A stretch of 64,000 bases of DNA, taken from NCBI GenBank assembly GCA_027924585.1, contig BSBM01001440.1, forward strand, positions 633,501-697,500, written 5' to 3'. Positions 59,720 through 64,000 of the stretch are shown one piece after another. The translations under genes and the position numbers were made by a program. How positions within the stretch are numbered: the stretch's first letter is position 1; each line of letters opens with the position of its first letter. The notes under the pieces were generated by a model. It saw only the letters and a program-made list of their open reading frames with translations, made no database searches and was not told where the DNA came from. The DNA is from Larix kaempferi. Taxonomy: Eukaryota > Streptophyta > Pinopsida > Pinales > Pinaceae.

Positions 59720-61975
59720 CAGGATTTGCATCGACACGGTCTCATCGCAGTTCCTGAAACGACAAACTACGTTGAGTTGAGGGCGCAATAGCCCTCCATA
59801 AACTCATCCAAAAACCCAAAAAATGAACCTAAATAAAAAAATGTAAACCACTACGATTTTTCTGGCTAAAGTTTAGAGTTACTTGCTCCAAACAGTTGGT
59901 GAAATGGTGGCTCGTAGCTCCTGAAATCGACAAGTGAAATTTTGGCTCCAATTGGCACTTCTTCTCCCCAATTTGGCAAATGAATATTGCTGACTATATT
60001 TGGCTCATTTTTCTATTTATAAACAAAATGGATTTTTTTTTTTTCAAATATTTGATGCTTTTAGGTCATTTGCTATAGTATTGGATCATTTTTGTCACAT
60101 TTGAAACGTCGGTTGACTATTTGACCTAGTTTTCGAGTGTGCAGGAGTTGTTAAGTGGTCTTTGTGCCATTCTCGCATTATAACAGTCATTTCAGGTATG
60201 GACAATCCCTTGAATGTTTTGTCATTATTTTTGCAATGGTTAGATTGTAATTATTTTATGATGATGAGCTTACTTTTCGTTCATTCTCGTGCTTTTGAAA
60301 CTATGAGAATGAGTACCGAGTTACGATTTATCACTTTTTTGGGATCATTAAACTCCTACGGAAAGGAAAACCCCCGGAGTCTATCTTTAAGCTCTTTTCA
60401 GGCTCTCGAAAAATGAAAAGATTGCCAAGCGAACTTGTTGCATTCATGCTTATTAAAGTATTTGAATGGTCATCTTCCTGGTGATAGTTTACCACTTTTT
60501 CGGACCAGGGGGCACTACTTATGAAAAAGGTATACTCCAGCCAATCAAGACTAGAAGAGTCCTCTCCCGTGTTGTTTTACCCTTTTTCGGGTGATGAGGC
60601 TAACTTTACGAAAAAGGACCATTGGAGTCTTCTTTAGTTCTTTTCAGACTCTCTAAACATGAAATGACAACCGAATTTACCTTCTATGGACTCGTTAAAC
60701 TTTCACATTGAACGGCCCGCCATGAGACGAACCCCTCCTATCCCAGGTTCGAAAAATATTTGGGATTAAACTCATCTATGAGATGAGCTATACCGAGCAT
60801 CTAGTTACCCTCATCAGTTCATATAAAACACATGAGGCACTTATCATTCATGATGGAGAAAAAGGAAGGCTTTTGTATTACACCCTTTGTTAATGGTAGT
60901 ACGTAGTCATTCTTGAACATGGCACTCATTTGCATCTGCATACTGTACTTGGGTCATCTGTTTGTCTTCGATTTTTACCTACTTCCTGAGTCTTGTTACT
61001 CCTTTGAGTCATTCAAAGAAAGATTAAACCATCAGTTGCATTAGGAGTTGGTTTCATACTCGTCATGTTAATACTACCAAGTCATGCCATGCCCATGTTC
61101 AAGAACACATCCACCATTTATCATCTGTAGTCAGTACACCCACCACCATGTCGTTCTACTCTGAGTCAGTCTTTCATGTTACCATACCATCCGTTTTGCT
61201 CTACACATCTTTTGTCATGTTTCGTGTCGATTGATGGGGGATTCATCATGGCCCTCCTTCGACAGACTCATCCTTGTTGACTTCAACTCATCATCCAAGG
61301 ATTGAATCTAGAAACCAACCAAGTACCTTGGTCCTGCATGCCTCAATGATAGGTTACCTCGCTTTCAACATGAGTTTACATCATTGACTCTTGATTGAAA
61401 AATTTCATCTTGCATTCGACTTCAACTCATTTATTCGCACTTGATGATATGTACTGTGATACCTTGGGGATCATTGACATTAATGGTGATTTACCTCATG
61501 CTTGTTAGTGGGATACATCAATGCCTGGTAATCAAGTGGTTTCTACCATGTTCGACGTCAAGACATTTGTCATCACATGGATAGATTCATGTCATTGCGG
61601 GTTCGGCTTGAAGAGCCTGGGAAGTCATTTTTTACACAGGTTGCGATGGAGTTTGTATTTGAGTTAGATCACACAGATCCACATTTGTATTGGTTGTGGC
61701 CGTGTTATCATCTCATCATGGATCTACGCTTGTGTCTAGTAGCCATGATTGTGTTCAGTCGATCATTACTGCCATGGATTTGCATTGTATTGGTCGGAAG
61801 CCATATTGTACGTCATATGAGATTGTAGACTCAAATTCAATTTTACTGCAGCAGTGTCCTTCGTTAGACAAGTCCATTGCCATTTCTTCTGTCAAAGCAT
61901 TTCACCTGTCTATTTTCAGCAACTTCATGCTTTGGGGGGCATTCTATTACACCTAAAATCGACCCATCATGAGAT
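59720..61975. other. Probable retroelement internal or LTR sequence without clear coding
   Basis: Two related ~45-bp stretches occur near 60375-60415 and 60630-60670 (gagtct..cttttcag.ctct..aaa.atgaaa). Short frames, for example 61577-61828, show no domain. I see no gene. Confidence 0.3.
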
Positions 61976-62029
61976 TCAGTGTATAAAACCCTGAAGTTTA
62001 TTGGAATAAGTTATTGACCTGGGAGGGAT

Positions 62030-62560
62030 ATGTACCCATTTGTACTAGGTTTTGAGAGATCGTCGCAGGTTGCCTTCATGCAGCATGCGACATCGCATCT
62101 TTCTCTTTTGCAGGGTGCAAAGAAGTCAATTAATGGGAAAAAATAGCTTCTTCGAGCTCATTCTCGAAGCATGATAACTTGGATCTTGATCCCTGACCTC
62201 TTGGGAGAGATGGCACTCGGTTCCTAACCTCTTGAAAGGATCCCCTAAGTCTCTCCTACCATATCTCAACCTATCCTATCCATACCCTATCCACTTAGTC
62301 CTATTTAAATGAGGCTCATTCCCTTCCCAAAGGGAGGAAGTCTATGGTACTCTTATGCTGGTGAAATCAAGTTCAATAGGTTTAGAACTCTAGCTTGGGA
62401 GACATTTACCTCTCTCTAGGAGCTTCGGCATGGCTTTTCGGAAGGAGCTTGCAGCATTAAGGAAATGGTTGTAATTCTCTTTTCTATTGTACTCTTCATT
62501 CTTCAATACAGTTAATACAATTGATTTCCATAAACATTGTTGCATTGATAATGTTTAAAA
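62030..62560 (+). mobile_element. LTR-like segment with core promoter
   Basis: After a run of C/T-rich sequence (ctatccataccctatccac), there is a TATA-like ctatttaaat at 62301. A U5-like segment follows, ending in ttctattgtactcttcattcttcaatacag near 62515. This layout is typical of a plant Gypsy LTR. No partner LTR or primer-binding site could be confirmed. Confidence 0.35.
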
Positions 62561-63840
62561 TTTTCCTCCTTAACTGTTAACTTAAATATGTCATATGAAA
62601 TGTATGCTTTCACTATTCTTGGTCTATTATATGTTCAACAGGATCTAGTTGCTTGAGATCTGGTAGCGTTGAAGCATTGGATCAAAGAATGAGAAAGGGA
62701 TCCGCAAATTCAAGGTAAACGATCTACTTTTCCATTTGCACTCTTATGAGATCTGGGCTAGTGCAAGCTAATGCTGGCCACTCATGACGCGTTAGTTGCA
62801 ATGGATTTCTGGAAAAACAGAAATCTGAACGTCAAAAAGCAATATTAGAGCTACCTACACAACTTTTTGGAATATGGTGCAAGAAGATCAAACGTAGAAA
62901 ATCGGATTACCTTCCGGAATATATAAATATTATTTATGGAAATTAAGTATAACTCCCAAAAAATGGGGTTCTCCTAAGGTTGGCATGTTATTTTTTTAAG
63001 AAAATATAATGAATATGTTTGCGTTAGCCCTCTGGTTCGGTATTCAAATGGTGGATTTTTGTTAAAAAATTATATACAGTTGTAGATAACAGGCCGTTCT
63101 AGTGCAGCGTTATTTTTGCATATTTATTTGTGTTAATTTTAATTTTTTTTTAATTAAGGAAGTCAGCCCATCCCTAAAATGATGAGGCCCAGCGTTAGCC
63201 CTCGATATCATGGTCTTATCCTAATCAACAATTTTATTTTTTTTAGGATGTATGTTTTTGTGTGTACTTGTGTGGGTTCTTTTCTGTTTTCAAAATAGGT
63301 GAGCCAATAAAAAGTTATAGACGGAAGAAATAACCTACTCTTTGTGTAAGATTGACGTTAGTGCAATTGAAATTAACTAAGAAATAGGAACAAATAATAG
63401 TTTTAATAAAAAATTACATATTCGGAATCTACACACATAGTTCTACAAGTGTGTGCAATTTCATTTGCAGTGGAAAAGTGTAGCATACGCAGAATCATGT
63501 TTGAAACAGAAGAAGTTATAGAATAAGATGTATTTTTTTATATTATTATATGTATTTTGGCAACCCGAACCTAAAACCATAGCAGCCAAGTAATCCACCA
63601 CGTTGGTGGGAAACGAATTACCCGCCAAAATTTAAAAACTAAACTTGCGCATGAGCGTGTATTTAAAAAGCACGTACACACAAAATGGCACGCACGCGTC
63701 CAAATGCGCGCACGCACAAAATGTCATGTGTGCATTGTTTTTACTAAAGTTTGAAATTTTCCATATTGATTAAATAATTTTACAAAATATATATTTTTTA
63801 ATAATTAATAATGTTTTAAATTGAATTAAATTAAATTTAT
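62561..63840. other. Gene-free stretch
   Basis: No coding sequence recognised. Near 63650-63735 is a CpG- and CA-rich patch with repeated cacgcac/cgcgcac words. Otherwise AT-rich. Confidence 0.35.
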
Positions 63841-64000
63841 ATGATGATGATGATGAGGAGGATGGGGATGATGACGATGATGTTGATGATGATGATGGGG
63901 ATGATGATGATGAGGATGATGGGGATGATGACAATGATGTTGATGATGATGATGAGGATGATGGGGATGATGATGCTGATGTTGATGACGAGAATGAGGA
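63841..64000 (+). repeat. GAT-rich microsatellite, running off the window
   Basis: Mostly gat with gag, ggg, gtt and gac variants, and a higher-order word of about 50-60 bp ending in tgatgttgatgatgatgat. In one frame it reads as Asp/Glu repeats. A stop lies just upstream and no start is visible, so it is not called a gene here. Confidence 0.9.

Noticed and set aside
56866-62560. One intact LTR retrotransposon spanning 56.9-62.5 kb
   Set aside because: The two LTR-like segments do not match each other, and the coding relics between them lie on opposite strands, so they belong to different insertions.
63843-64000. Acidic Asp/Glu-repeat protein
   Set aside because: It is a GAT microsatellite with a stop just upstream, no start and no flanking coding sequence in view.

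Overview
The window reads as AT-rich, gene-poor nuclear DNA from a land plant. The best guess is a gymnosperm (conifer). The evidence is plant-type gene families (SRR1-like, BTB/NPH3, Mutator-like/FAR1-type SWIM genes, hAT with a DUF659 domain), GT-AG introns, many decayed transposons, telomere-like CCCTAA arrays inside the sequence, and large minisatellites. The species cannot be fixed from the sequence alone.

Layout. 1-5.5 kb: an unrecognised minus-strand relic, then a 10-bp degenerate array and a ~1.2 kb degenerate CCCTAA array. 6.3-8.1 kb: an SRR1-like gene broken by one missing base, followed by a second SRR1-like N-terminal fragment. 8.1-11.3 kb: a GC-rich dispersed repeat, a TPR plus RZ-type zinc finger gene, and a hAT transposase relic directly upstream of it. 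13.9-18.9 kb: a ~5 kb array of a 16-bp unit. 19.4-21.05 kb: gene A, a multi-exon gene with a C2H2-like finger. 25.1 kb: an intronless RNase H-fold protein with altered catalytic residues and a C-terminal membrane tail. 25.9-28.9 kb: duplicated coiled-coil relics and a LINE fragment.

29.8-35.6 kb (minus): a Mutator-like transposase-derived gene with a SWIM finger. Its 3' half is eight small exons made by a 918-bp tandem duplication. All splice phases agree across the model if two 1-bp homopolymer indels are corrected. 38.6-41.4 kb: an NPH3 gene relic and a second, inverted copy of the GC-rich repeat. 44.06-45.70 kb: gene B, a divergent paralogue of gene A with a premature stop. 48.52-50.12 kb: a LINE-like insertion carrying only ORF1, bounded by a perfect 12-bp target-site duplication. 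51.06-51.83 kb: a palindromic minisatellite. 55-62.6 kb: LTR-retroelement and plant-mobile-domain-like relics. 63.84-64 kb: a GAT-rich microsatellite.

Strongest leads: (1) the SWIM/Mutator-like gene with tandemly duplicated phase-1 cassette exons; (2) the gene A/gene B family, which I could not name; (3) the tail-anchored RNase H-like pseudoenzyme; (4) the ORF1-only LINE. The genes form no pathway together; this is a transposon-dominated plant interval with isolated genes and relics.
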